NCBI GenBank assembly: GCA_037576215.1
Contig: JBANDB010000001.1
Coordinates: forward strand, 930,001-994,000
DNA length: 64,000 bases
Reading direction: 5' to 3'
Source of the DNA: Armillaria gallica
Taxonomy: Eukaryota; Basidiomycota; Agaricomycetes; Agaricales; Physalacriaceae
The translations under genes and the position numbers were made by a program. This document shows, in pieces, positions 45,960 through 57,732 of this stretch. How positions within the stretch are numbered: the first letter of the stretch is position 1; every line of letters starts with the position of its first letter. The notes under the pieces were generated by a model. The model did not search any database and was not told the DNA's origin. It saw nothing but the letters and a program-made list of their open reading frames with translations.

Positions 45960-48369
45960 TTACTTATTCTTCTTCCCAATGACTCTGTAAATCCACTTTA
46001 CGTGGATGATATGTCCGCGGCTTTTGTATATATAGACACTGTAAAGAAGTCCTCCGAAGAAAACGACGATCCACGACACGAGGCCTGCCCAACGAAATTG
46101 TTGAGGATCAGATAAACCATAGTCAGGACATATTTCTATTTCGAATGTCAGCGAAGGTTATGATGCGCAGAGATTCATTGGCCGAACCAGCATATCAAAT
46201 GTGTTCATGAGAGAATACTGCAAGGCTGTGAGGGTGTTCCTCCGCTGCATAGCAACGTTAGTAAAGTAGAAAACCTCACGTGGGCAGGAAAATCTTACAG
46301 GGTGATGCTCAAGGGCTTCCTGTAGGATTTGTAACTGTAAAGCAAGAGGCAGTAAATTCTGGAAAAAGTTACGAAAGTAGTGAGAAGTGAGCCTACTTGT
46401 GCCAAGTCGAACATCCACAATCCTACACGTGAGAGTGCCATACCTGCGGGCCACGAACTCGTCAATATAACTTGTCAGGAAACATGATATGATATACCCC
46501 CAAAGAGTAAGGTGTTGTTATACACCGGCCCATGACCGATTCCCTTGGGAACACCAATGTACAACGCCAGTACCGTGGGCACCAAAGTGATGACCTCCGA
46601 CCTTGAAGATCGTTAGCACCGCGCAAGGATGCGACAAGGTTCAGGACTACCAGATGGACCAAGCCCCACATCGAATTAGGCCAATCTTACGTTCGACGTA
46701 GGGGAGAAGGATCGTTCCCATGAGGCCTGTTACAGTACAGATTGCTCTCATGCCCGCGATGAAAGGACTATCCGGCGATGTCGATTAGTAAACGTCATGG
46801 ATGCGGAAGAGGGAATATGCCTACTCATTCCAGCCGCCAGCGGCCTTGAGGTAAGATCTATACAGAATCGATGAGTTCATGCTCATTGTAAGAAAAGAAA
46901 ATCGTACAGAAATGTTCCGTCGAATGACAGGACGGTAAGGTATATACTAAGGAAATATTTAGTTTCATCTGAAACAGAGGGAAGGTGAAGCCTGAACCTC
47001 GAGATGGACAACGACGCTAAAAAAAGCCGTCAAATGATTATGGTGGACATACCCTATGCCCACTTACTGTAAAACACCGGAAAATGAGAGAACTCTTGCC
47101 AGTCCCGAAAGGTGGGTCTCGGATCGATCCAGCGCTTGAAGGAGAATCTCTGGTTGTGCCTCTTCTGGTCTGCGTCTCGGATATTCGCCAAACGCTGCTG
47201 GTATTCGGATTCCAGGACAGGGAATATTTTATACACAATATGGGATAATGGAACCTGAATCAGATGAAATCAGCTTTCGCCGATTGCACCAACGAAATGG
47301 AAGACAAGTACCTCGATGGAAGCAGTGACGACGGCCATACCGCACAAGAAGGCCGCCGCAAACCGGTATGAAACTGCGGTCGTCAGCATAGAGACAAAGA
47401 GCGGGGATAACAGTTTGCATATCAAGTCCTGTAACGAGTAGATCAGCGACAAATCGAAGTAGCTGAGGAAAATGTCAGACTATACGACGTAACCAAGTGT
47501 TTATTCTCATCAGGCGCTCACTATCGCCTTCTCCGATGGTAGTGGCCCAATCTCTCTCTATGCTAATCTAAGATATTCACCAGTCAATGGCCAAATGCGA
47601 CTCGATTAGCGGAATTACACACCTGGATGCACACAGTAGCTAGCTTGATGACAATGCCAGATAGCACGATGACAGTGAAGAGCGCCCATATAGGGCCTTG
47701 GGCATTTTTACCTTGGGACCCGGCCTCCAGGAACTTATCGATAAAAAAGATCGCCGTGAATGCTGCATAAGCACTTGCGGTAGCGATCTTTTGGAAGAAT
47801 ATCGCCAGCTGTAGGATGCGTAATCGGTGCTGATTGTCGACTAGATATCCCATCCATCCCGACAGCTGTGACATAGTCAAATACAGACTAAAACGCCGAA
47901 TTTCTTAGGAGACTGACAATGATAGCAGTACCAGCTGTACAGAACCCGAATATTGACGCAGGAAGCAGGGTAGAACGGAAAATCTGGATGAGAAAGAGGT
48001 ACGCGGCGAACTAGGAGATGAAAGCGATTTGATGGTTATATCAATAATGCAAGTGGCTAGTCTTACCTCGAAACATCGGTCTCCCCAGGTGCTAGACGAG
48101 ATGAATGAGCGTTTCGAAAAGGTGCAAAGGCGTATATGACTCCCATACCTGGAGAAATGAAGGGCAGTAAGTAAGGCCAAGGATTTTGCACGGATTGAAT
48201 GGTTTCGTGATGGCAAAGTCGAGACATCAGAAGCCAAGACATGAGGCAGGGAAATGCTAGTATGCCGAGATAATCTTGATTGAGAGTCGTCGAGGGTAAC
48301 TTGGTCAACAGAGCGTATGTCTGTCAATTGTATGATATCGGTTTGAGTGGATTCTACCTCGATAGCCAT
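45960..48369 (-). CDS. Ferroportin (SLC40A)-like metal exporter with C-terminal frameshift
   Basis: Sixteen exons from 48369 give a ferroportin-1 family transporter, known in animals and plants as an iron(II) exporter with 12 helices. Diagnostic parts are LHFSSTWGDRCFEFAAYLFLI, WMGYLVDNQHRLRILQLAIF, SIERDWATTIGEGDSERL, YLTVLSFDGTFLSYLKA, VYNNTLLFGG and TALQYSLMNTFDML. Early exons: 48369-48149, 48091-48067, 48010-47918, 47865-47623, 47567-47481, 47428-47312, 47254-47068, 47016-46998 (19 nt). The last exon starts at 46135 (KYVLTMVY). At about 46111 one base seems missing: the read frame stops at 45998, while the neighbouring frame continues DPQQFRWAGLVSWIVVFFGG to a stop at 45960. Only the final helix is affected. 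The substrate is inferred from the family. Confidence 0.88.
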
Positions 48370-50742
48370 GGGAAATTGCTGAAAGAGGTGGGCCGATAAA
48401 TGATGTCGAAATAACCTTGAACGGGAACAGAAGGTCCGCCAAGAATTTCTCCAAGGCTGGTGTCCTATAGAATGGGAGTACCGAGAGTGTTTACGGCACA
48501 CTAATGCCCAACGTGAAAGCGTCCTATTTCCAGTCCGCACATTATCGTCCACACTGAGCTCAACGTTGACGGTTTATACAGAGCGTGTCGGCCCGGATAG
48601 CCGGGAGGCGGAGCCTGAAAGGGTGACTCCCGATGAGTGCCGCCTACTGCTTGCTTGCTTACTTGCCTACGACTGCTCCCTTTATGCTTGCTACGGGGGG
48701 ACACAGAAAAGATGGATGGAGGGGCTTCTGTAAGTGTCTCTGTAATAATATTTGACAATGCCAATGCGCTAACGATGGGCAGTAGGACTTTCAAGGTTCC
48801 TCGTATGACACAATAATTGACAGGAAATTTCCAGGAGATGCGTTGTTCGGAATGGCATAATCACTGAATCTGCTATCTGTCGTATGATTTTCGTATCTTC
48901 AATCCAAGGATCGAAATTCGCGCCTGACGATGGAGCGAATTTTCCCGGATAATGGCGCCAAACGAATACCGGTCAATACGTTTTTTCTCTAGGAGATCGG
49001 GTAGAAAGATGTCGGTATCTTTCAATGGTGCCGACGAGCAGGATGAAAAGCGCAGCTAGAATATATGACAGGCAGACTCGACGGATAGAATGCTTCTTTT
49101 CTTCGTGGGTGTCAGTCGCTTAGATGTTCACCAGCCGCTACTGACAGCTAACCAGGCAGCTCATCTCACTTTTAGCGTAGATGTCCCCTATGTCGCGCAA
49201 ATATCAGAAGCGTTAAAAGCGAGCTACATGATATGCTCAGATTGATAGCTCATTTTCCAACTAGAATAATCACGGACAATGAAGGCGCTACGCTGTTGAC
49301 CATGTCCAGTGCGTTCTCGGCTAGCTTCCAGTCTACGTCCATGGAAGGATACGGCAGACATGGAGTCTTCACCGCCTTCTCACCCAACCTCATCTCGGCC
49401 CTGGGGTGCTTCAACATAGTAAAATTTGTGCCTACAACGACTGGACCATGATCGGGCTAGTGTCGCTATTGCGCGATTTCAGCGCCTCATAGGAGACAAT
49501 ATTGGCCTCGATGGGTCATGGGCCTTCCTTCGCACGACACCTAGACTCTAACCTCAACTTGAAGTCGATCAGGTCTACATACAATGGCGGCGAGAGCGGG
49601 TGGTGACTATGGTTACGCGTTGACTGAGTCTACACGGTCTCGGATGGATTCATTTATTGGATTGCCTATCCTGAATCACGCTGGACTCGTATTTCTGGAA
49701 GCGAACACATCACCTGCTGGATCGGATTTAACACCCGAAGATCGAACGATCTCGCTCTTTCCAAGTAATTGGTCGTCTTTCCGTCCTTTCGTCCCAATTG
49801 CATTGGACCTGATCCTACATTCAGGGAAGATACTTAGGGGTGGACATCGGTGGAATATACGCTGTCGCAGAGAATGTTCATATGCGATTCTTTTCGCTGT
49901 TTCAACCAACATCGCTGCCAAGACGGCTTGGAAGAGGCTATATGGGTGGATACCCCCACACCACCATTCATCCACCATTCAGGACATTTAACCGATGCTT
50001 ACAACTACCTAGTCTCGACTCTGTTCTTACGGGCTTACCCCGGATTTCAGGGTGGGGCTGTATTGAGGCTGACGAATAGCTTCCCCTGACATCGCCATTG
50101 TAGTCATGGGACACTGAGGCCCAAGAAGCACTGTGAGTTCCGCTGCGTATGTTTTTAGCAGGCCCAATGGTCTTCCACCATCCGCGTGCTCTCAAGGCCG
50201 AGACGTAAATCCGACTCGGGTGATTCAGGTATTCGAATTTGGCGAATCCGTTATGCACGGCGATTTCCTAGCTGGATGCACCCTTTGCAATTTCTGTTGA
50301 GCGACGCAGGTGTGACGTTGATTGTCAAACTATTATGTTTTAATCACTGACCAGAGCTGTTTTCAGTTAGAAAATGCTCTTTCCAACGGCACACGCACGT
50401 TCGGTAGCAACATACGCTGTTCTATATGGTCTCGTGGTTCGTAAGTAGGGTGCTTTCAAACAGCGAAAGTCGGCGAAAAGCGCCATCTCGAACGGAACAT
50501 TACTATTCGTAATGTGATTGGCTGTCCGCTACATCTGATTGGCTCACAGCGGATGCACTGAATTCCTGGCTTGTCATTGGCCGAACCGTTGGCGGTATAT
50601 GGTGTCATGCCTGTCCCTCCCGAGAAATATAGGGTGGTCGAGGCCTATACAAATGGTATAAATGGGCACCAGAAGGCGCTTGGGGAGCATACCAGACACC
50701 TACTCGCAGCCCTTCACTACATACTAGCATCCACTCACTACA
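48370..50742. other. Gene-poor stretch upstream of ferroportin and protoglobin genes
   Basis: About 2.4 kb. The left end should be the ferroportin promoter and the right end that of the protoglobin gene. A 135-codon plus-strand frame at 49584-49991 (RMDSFIGLPILNHAGLVFLE) and overlapping frames to 50089 are open but match nothing I recognise. Confidence 0.35.
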
Positions 50743-51487
50743 ATGGTCTTCCAACACATCGACCCCGCCACTCTGGATGACCTCCAAACACGCGTCCAAT
50801 ACCTCCGCGACTTCATCGAATTCACGCAAGCCGACATTGACGCGCTTCACGCCGCCAAACCCGTCGTCGCCAGCCTCGTCCCCGACCTCATCGACCGCGT
50901 CTATAGCAAACTGCTGTCCTTTGACATCACTGCAGCGGCATTCACGCCCAAGCAGACTGGTCAGGAAGGCGATGACGCGTCGGAGGCGAAGATTGATGAG
51001 CTCAGTCACGACCATCCCAATATCAAGTTCCGGAAGGACTTTTTGCGGGCATATTTAGTGAAACTCGTTAGCTTGGACTACAACAAGCCGGAGGCGTGGG
51101 CGTATCTAGACAAGGTTGGCCTTATGCATACCGGGGTCCCAGGGTTTGCCCACAGGAAGAAGAAGCCGGCGCTGAGGGTTGAGTACATCCACTGTGCTTT
51201 GCTGCTGGGTAAGCCGTTCAGCAGGTTTTATTAACTTGATCGTGACTCAACATACTTCTAGGCCTGGTCGAAGACATGCTCGTTGACGCAGTTATCCTCC
51301 ATCCTGATCTTGATCTCAAAACCAAGCACGCTGTTTGTCGCGCTGCGAACAAGGTATATACGGAAACTTACTTCCGAGACGTGGTCTGATTCTTGTTTTG
51401 AAGCTCCTTTGGATTCAGAATGATCTTTTCGCGCGGCATTATATTGAGGACGAGCAGGTGACGGCAGCCAAGCTTGCAGCTAACTGA
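50743..51487 (+). CDS. Protoglobin / globin-sensor domain protein
   Basis: Three exons (50743-51208, 51262-51353, 51404-51487) encode 213 residues made almost wholly of one helical domain like the protoglobin and globin-coupled-sensor heme domains. Matching segments are QTRVQYLRDFIEFTQADIDAL, VPDLIDRVYSKLLSFDITAA, NIKFRKDFLRAYLVKLV, and YLDKVGLMHTGVPG. The His in GLMHTG is my candidate heme ligand. No output domain follows, so unlike bacterial sensors this is a stand-alone domain. Related single-domain proteins are known in fungi but their role (O2 or NO binding, or none) is unclear. Heme binding is inferred. Confidence 0.82.
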
Positions 51488-51935
51488 AACCGTGTCGCAA
51501 GTCGTGTTGATATGATGGGGGTCACGTCCCATGTACTATATTCTACTCTGCTATAGTTTCCTCTGTGCAGTCGCTATTACTTAAATCTCCTCTCAGAATG
51601 TAATTTGGTCTTTATGATGTTGAGCTTTTAATTCTATGCTTATTATGAGCACGATGTCAGAGATGTTCTCCGACGTCGCGCCAGGATTATATGACCTTGC
51701 ACAATTCTAATTGATTGAACGCGAGCAAGATGTCGCTCGACAGCAATACGATGCAGATAGGTGAAGTTTGTAGCCAAGTAATATACACTTCAGTGCCCAG
51801 GCAGAGAAACAGCGCAAGTTGGTTATTGAGATCTTCGGCCAGGCCAGGCAGGTCTATTGGAGGTGCCAGCCACCGATAGCGTCCTAGACAGAGGGCCGTC
51901 TCGAATTTTCAGTAGTTGTTACCAGCCACCACGAG
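51488..51935. other. Convergent 3' intergenic region
   Basis: Spacer between the protoglobin stop (plus) and the six-repeat gene stop (minus), AT-rich, with no gene seen. Confidence 0.45.
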
Positions 51936-53729
51936 CTAATTTTTTGTAAGTTGTGCTACCTTCCATTCATCTACGCCTCTCCCGGTCTTTTTAAGGCTGG
52001 TGAAGCCATTATTAAAGGCAGCATCCAAGCCAAATGCAGCGGCTAGCTGAGTGACATCCTCCTGAGTCTTCTGACTCGTCGGAGGGATCGTCATTTCTGA
52101 AGGTCCCTGAGCATTATTCACAAACGCCCTCAGCCAAAGAGATAGCGCGGGAATCTCGATATCCGGGAATTGCTCCGCGGAATTCGAAGACGACGGGACA
52201 GAGATAGTCGTCTTCTGCTTCTTACGCTTCGGTTCGTGTACGTTCATCGCAAGGATTTTAGCCAACTTCTTCTCACTGATGGGAGGCTTGCCCTTAAGCC
52301 TCCTGTATAGGGTCATCCGGTCCCCATTTTGATTGACTTTGAGATGAAACACGTTGGCCAGAGCGGTGACGCGTGGATCTGTCGTGTATGGGATTGAGAA
52401 AGTCTTGGCTTCCGCATCGTCGATGAACGCGCGCAAGCACTGCTCGAACCCCTTGATATCTGATATTTTATTGCAGTCTGGACCTCCTTCAAGGATAAGC
52501 TGTGTAGCCCGGAAGCTGGGATGGCTCTCCTCCAATAACTGCTTCACTGATGCTTCGTCGATATTCTGGCTCGTAGTGTCTGCTGTTCGGGTCAATTGAA
52601 TGTAGCGACTTCCAGGACCGGGAGTCTCGGAACAAATGAGCCCGAAAGCGTGGGCAAGCAAGAAGACGGCGAGCGTCTTAGCATTATTTGGACAATATAG
52701 GGTCATCGACGTTGGGCCGTGGGCATCGACGACAAATTTCCTGATCTCCTGTTCAAGACAGCGAGTCTCGTTCTGAGATTCTTTAGTAGCAGGGCCAGAG
52801 TCCTCCCCATCAGACGGTAGCGGCGAGTCTGGAGGTATTTCTGCATCCTCGCTATCCTCTTCCCTTACCCTCTTCCCATTCCTATTAATAACATCCGCCA
52901 CTTTGGTCTCGCTGACAACGAAGGGACCCTGCGTCTTTTTGGTCAAGATGATGGTGTCCGATTCTGGTGTGACCGCGAGAGAAAATACGGCAGCAAGCTG
53001 AGAAACTTCAGGTGAAAAGGCACTCTTGGAGATAGTCATGGAGCGGGGACCGTCAATGTCGGCAACAAACGAGCGAAGCTCATTTGTGAAAGGGTGAAGA
53101 TTGGAAAGGGGGTCTTCAATGACAGCCTGCGACGCGATTGCGGCTGTGGCGCGATGCGTCTTCAAGAAGAGTTGCTTCTCCAATGTCACAGCTCTTCGCC
53201 TTTTCTCTCTCAAGATCATTTCCACATTTTTCTCATCGATCACAGTAGAAGCCCCCTTGAACTTCTTGGACTTGGTTAAGAGAACCCCGTCCTTCTCGTG
53301 AGTCGCTTTTAACTTGAACTGCCCGCACAGTTCTTGTATCCTTGCGACTTTTTGTACTCGGATCGACTCCGGGCCATTTGGTTCTGCTAACCATACTCGC
53401 AGCTTCTTCGCCAGGGCCCGGACGGGGGTGCGGAGAAGATCTCCGTATATGATCTGCCTGACCTCGTCTTCGTCGACGACGGTGGGAGCATCTATCGGAA
53501 GGGTGAATCGAACGTGCCGACAACCGCGAGGGTCATTAAAATTGAGATAAAATATAGTCCCAAGAGCGTAAACTGCGTCCTCGATCTGCTCGTTTTTACA
53601 AGCAATTTCGAGGCAGTGACTGTTTCCGTTATGCTGGCGGTTAACATTGGATATGAAAGTGCGCATTTGGTCGGCAATGGATTCCAATTCAGTGAATAGA
53701 TCCGTTGGTTCACTTGACAATGACGCCAC
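51936..53729 (-). CDS. Intronless protein with six tandem R3H-like modules
   Basis: A single open exon of 597 codons, unusual beside neighbours with 3-19 exons. The sequence is six divergent modules of about 70 residues (roughly 19-95, 103-175, 212-283, 325-400, 427-494, 528-595). Each has a helix LRxFVxDxxGP, a strand SMTI, a helix like VTxLAxxFxL, a strand ending LTK or similar, and a final helix ISExKVAxI. The helix-strand order and 'LAxxFgL...' core recall R3H nucleic-acid-binding domains, but the defining Arg-x3-His pair is lost in most modules. Basic clusters (KRKKQK near 501, REKRRR near 174) suggest nuclear entry. An acidic linker lies near 288-310. The repeat is seen directly; nucleic-acid binding is inferred. 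Confidence 0.75.
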   Translation of the reverse strand: MASLSSEPTDLFTELESIADQMRTFISNVNRQHNGNSHCLEIACKNEQIEDAVYALGTIFYLNFNDPRGCRHVRFTLPIDAPTVVDEDEVRQIIYGDLLRTPVRALAKKLRVWLAEPNGPESIRVQKVARIQELCGQFKLKATHEKDGVLLTKSKKFKGASTVIDEKNVEMILREKRRRAVTLEKQLFLKTHRATAAIASQAVIEDPLSNLHPFTNELRSFVADIDGPRSMTISKSAFSPEVSQLAAVFSLAVTPESDTIILTKKTQGPFVVSETKVADVINRNGKRVREEDSEDAEIPPDSPLPSDGEDSGPATKESQNETRCLEQEIRKFVVDAHGPTSMTLYCPNNAKTLAVFLLAHAFGLICSETPGPGSRYIQLTRTADTTSQNIDEASVKQLLEESHPSFRATQLILEGGPDCNKISDIKGFEQCLRAFIDDAEAKTFSIPYTTDPRVTALANVFHLKVNQNGDRMTLYRRLKGKPPISEKKLAKILAMNVHEPKRKKQKTTISVPSSSNSAEQFPDIEIPALSLWLRAFVNNAQGPSEMTIPPTSQKTQEDVTQLAAAFGLDAAFNNGFTSLKKTGRGVDEWKVAQLTKN

Positions 53730-54270
53730 AGAAAAATTGGGTGAATCTGGCGCCAGACAGACGACAGAGAGGTTATCATCAACGATAGACTCGGTATCTT
53801 TCCAGTCTGGTGTGATGTTAACGAACTCAAAAAAGAAAAATCAGGATTTTTATGTACCTGAATTTCCTTCGAGTTTTGACATCTTGTAAGTGATTAAAGT
53901 TGTCGGAGAATACCAAGAACGAAATGCAAGGGCCCAGGAGCGTGAATCCGAAGTTACGATTCGCAAAGTGGTATCGAAATGAAGTATCAGTGGTATTAGT
54001 ACCTGTAGCCTTGCAGTATATGGATTTGAAAGGTATATATGTGCCAAAAAGCGATATTTTGCGGTATAAGATGCGCAGAACGAACACGAGTTGGCAGTGA
54101 TGGTTGGGTTCACTGTTCTTGGCAGGGCCGGCCGGCGGCAACAGTTGTTAACCGGAGCACGTGCCTTTTGGATCTGCAGGCACCGCCACCGACCTAAAAT
54201 TGCTCTCTGCCCTGGTAGCACCTCTCATGATTCTCTTTTCTTCGTCCACCATCTACCTTGCTTTCATATC
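53730..54270. promoter_or_regulatory. Divergent promoter region
   Basis: This 541-bp head-to-head spacer lies between the six-repeat gene (minus) and the SPX-EXS gene (plus). It includes a GC-rich GGCCGGCCGG tract at 54126-54135. No gene seen. Confidence 0.4.
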
Positions 54271-57200
54271 ATGAAATTTGCTCGGTGAGTCTCTGGGATC
54301 TACTTTACAGTGCAATGGACTAAACTCTTAAAGATATCTGAAGGAAACTCAGGTCTGTTGGAGCATATCCGTCATACGAGCTGTATTGAGTCGAATTATC
54401 TGGTTAGACTGCCGAATGGAAAAAGGCATATATGTGAGGACATCTGATACTGCTTCGCCTAATGCTTATTGCTGCGCAGTGACTATCGAGGGCTCAAGAA
54501 ACGAATCACCGCTATTAGGCGGTGGCAGGAGGACCATACCAGCATTCTCACACCACCTGGATCCGAAGCGCATATCACAGAGTCTCCAAGGACATCTGAA
54601 GAGTCAGACGAGCGTACCCACCATGACCACGGTAGTGAAGCAGGATCGTCACCGAAACTCGGCGATAGCTCTGTGCGCAACAATGTCCTAGTTCCGTCAA
54701 CAAAGAGCCAAAAGCTTTCCAGCAAGCAAGGTCGCTTCGGCTCAAGGTTGCGACGAGGCGCCCGGAGCTTGCGTGGTACGACCCTTAGAAACCCTCAATC
54801 TGCGTATCTAACTTTATTGTTCCTAGCAAACTCCACTCTTCATCCATACTCTATTCCCCCCACACTCCAGGAGTTACGCGGTCAGCTTTCTCCAGAGGAA
54901 CTTTCCTTCTTAGACGCACTCGACCAGGAGCTCGAAAAGATCGAGACCTTCTATCTTGACCGCGAAAAAGAGATGCAGACCCGGACCACCGCGTTAGAAG
55001 AGCAGCTTCACGAGCTTACTTACCACAGAAAGCTCTTTCACGAGACACACCCTTCAATTCCGAAACCCTGGGTCTTAGGTAAAGTTGGCAAAGTCGGTAT
55101 CAAGAAACCCCAGAAATCCCAGAAACCTGTGGCCACGGACGGTTTTCGGTCTCGGAGAAACAGTAACGAAACTGCGCGACCGCATGGAAAAGGCCCCAGT
55201 TATGCTCACGCTCTTGACCCGGACGAATACCAGAACGCCAAAAAGAAACTGAACAAGGCAGTATTGGAACACTACCGGTAATTCAAGTTTGTCGAAACCC
55301 TTTTAGACGCTCAATATACCTGACAGTGGACTAGAAACACTGCACAATTACCGAGTTCGTGGTTCCCCTTTGGCCACTCCAATCAGGTACTGATCTATGG
55401 ACCCAGGTTTTGAACCTGACCGGATTCCGTAAAGCCCTCAAGAAGTTCGAGAAAGTAACAAAGGTGAACAAGATGTCATGCTATTGCAGCCAGAGCTCAT
55501 ACTTTCAGTACAGATACCTCTCCAGAATGCGTACATGTCAGAGAAGGTGGAAATGAGTTCCCTTGTCTCCGACAAAAGCGTCCGCAATATGATAGACGAA
55601 ATGGAGAACATATATGCAACTCAATTCGGTTAGAACAAAGCTGTTTGCATGGAGCTGTACTCACCTCCAACCTAGCCCGAGGCGACAAGAAACGAGCAAG
55701 AACAAAATTACGCGGAGGCTTCCTCACCAAGAGTCACCATTTCAGTACTTTCCGTTCAGGTATTTTGTTAGGCCTTGGCATTCCTGCCCTGGTGTCCGGT
55801 ACATACCAAAGTATGCTGTGGCTTTGAAGCGAGACGAGTCTTCCTGACGTATTACAGGCTTTCAACAGACCACACGAGATCAGATACCCGGATGGGACGG
55901 ACTGCTCTTTGCCTATAGCATCCTTCTCGTTCCAGTAATATTCTCACTGCTTGTCGGGGTAAATATATTGGTGTGGGCGCGAGCCAGGATCAACTATGTC
56001 TTCATATTCGGTGAGTTGAGCGACACACGCACTGGATATTCACTCACCATCCTGGCAGAGCTGGATTACCGAACACAGCTTGATCATCGAGAATATTTTG
56101 AGGTCGGTGGTTTTTGTTGGTGAAATTGTGACGCTTATTAACGTCCTTCCATCAGGTCCCTTGTATCCTTTTCACGACACTGTGCTACGCGTTTTGGTTT
56201 TCATTCGCACGCATCGGAGCTCCTTCTGTCGACCCTACAATATGGCCTGCAATCTGGTTAGGTTTCGCTACCGTCCTCCTCTTTGATCCACTACCTATGT
56301 TCTTCAAGCCTTCGAGGTATTGGCTTGTACGAAATGTCGGTCGACTGCTCATCCCGGGTGTGCATCATGTAGAGGTACGCTTTTGTTCTTATAACATCAT
56401 CACGAATCTAATCAATATACAAAATAAAGTTCACCGATTTCTGGATGGGGTTGGTCATTCTGTATCATTTTGTGGCTGCTCTCACATGACGATTTCTTTT
56501 CCAGAGATCAGTTCTGTAGTCTCATATTTACGCTCTCGAACGTATATCTCTTCTTCTGTTCGTATGCAAAAGGATTCGACCAATGGCGACAATGTGGTGC
56601 CGGTTCGAAACATTGGCCGATCATATTCGTGTTGGCGATGCTTCCTCTCCTGTCCCGTCTTATACAGAGTGTTCGACGTTATGCGGATTCTCATCTGATA
56701 ACACATCTGATAAATGTTGGTTTCCTCTCTCAGTAGAATTCCTTATCCCTGATTCATTCTCCTTCTGTCGTAGGGTGGAAAATACGGGTCTGGAATCATC
56801 AGCTATCTCTTCTATTTCCTCTGGAGGCATCAAGGTATTCTAAATGTCTCCACGCTTGTCGGCTACGTTCATTTCATGATACAGGCGGAAATCACGGCGC
56901 AATTTTTGCCCTTTGGTGCCTATTTAATACTATCTATTCCTTATATGCCTCGTCATGGGTGTGCTCCTTCCTTCCGCGGAGTTCGACCCTATCTTAACTG
57001 TGTTTTAGGATTTTCTGATGGATTGGTCGGTATTGAAAGCGCACGCTAACCATCCACTACTACGGAACGACCTTCTGTATTCTAACTATGTTCCTGTTGA
57101 GTTGTATCTTGGCTGTTCCTGCCTGCTGATTTAACCTCTTTTGTGGCATTGTTTTTCAGTCGTACTATTTTGCCATCGTAAGATCTTCATCGAGGCCTAG

Positions 57201-57537
57201 AACCTTTACTGAGAGTCATTTCATCGGCGTAGATCTCCAATGTCATTATCAGGTTCATCTGGGTCATTTACATTCCCCAAGGGGGACCCGATTTCTACCT
57301 GAGGTCGTTTATTGCTGGGATGCTGGAATCCATGCGCCGGGTACAATGGAACTTCTGTAAGTTGACCTTTCTTCTACGAAGCGTCCACTCAATAATCAAC
57401 ATATACAAGACCGACTAGAAAACGAACATCTTGGTAACATGGATCAGTATCGAGTAACACGAGAAGTCCCGTTACCTTATTCATTGGACGACATGGGACG
57501 TGATATTGACGACGATGACGTTGACGACTCCCACTAG
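54271..57537 (+). CDS. SPX-EXS phosphate transporter (Syg1/Xpr1-like)
   Basis: Homologue of yeast Syg1 and human XPR1, a phosphate exporter whose SPX domain senses inositol polyphosphates. The model has 19 exons and about 790 residues. The start MKFARYLKETQTAEWKKAYIDYRGLKKRI is rebuilt from exons of 14, 19 and 26 nt plus exon 4 (54480-55277); a long Ser/Lys-rich insert splits the SPX domain. SPX motifs GLETLHNYRVLNLTGFRKAL and KKFEKVTK follow, then EXS helices with STFRSGILLGLGIPALVSG, WPAIWLGFATVLLFDPLPMFF, YAKGFDQWRQCG, WDFLMDWSVLK and RRVQWNFYRLENEHLGN. The C-tail is acidic. Small exons of 18-28 nt recur near 55327, 56430 and 57160. Stop at 57535-57537, 195 bp from the VPS16 stop. Confidence 0.93.
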
Positions 57538-57732
57538 AATATTGAAACCCTAGAATTACCGCTCCCATGAGCATCATATTATATTATACTAATCCTGGAC
57601 CGGAGATAGGCACTCTGTGCAGGCGGTGGGGGTACCGCTACATAGCATATACCGAATATGTCATGTCCGCCACGATCGTGTGCCCATGCTAATTGCTGAT
57701 CAGGACCAACCCGATCATACCAACCACCCACG

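Noticed and set aside
47905..48552. 215-codon minus-strand frame starting at 48552
   Set aside because: It merges ferroportin exons 1-2 with unspliced introns; the spliced model from 48369 restores the ferroportin N-terminus.
54483..54725. Minus-strand frame opposite the SPX domain
   Set aside because: It is a shadow of exon 4 of the SPX-EXS gene and lacks any family-like sequence.
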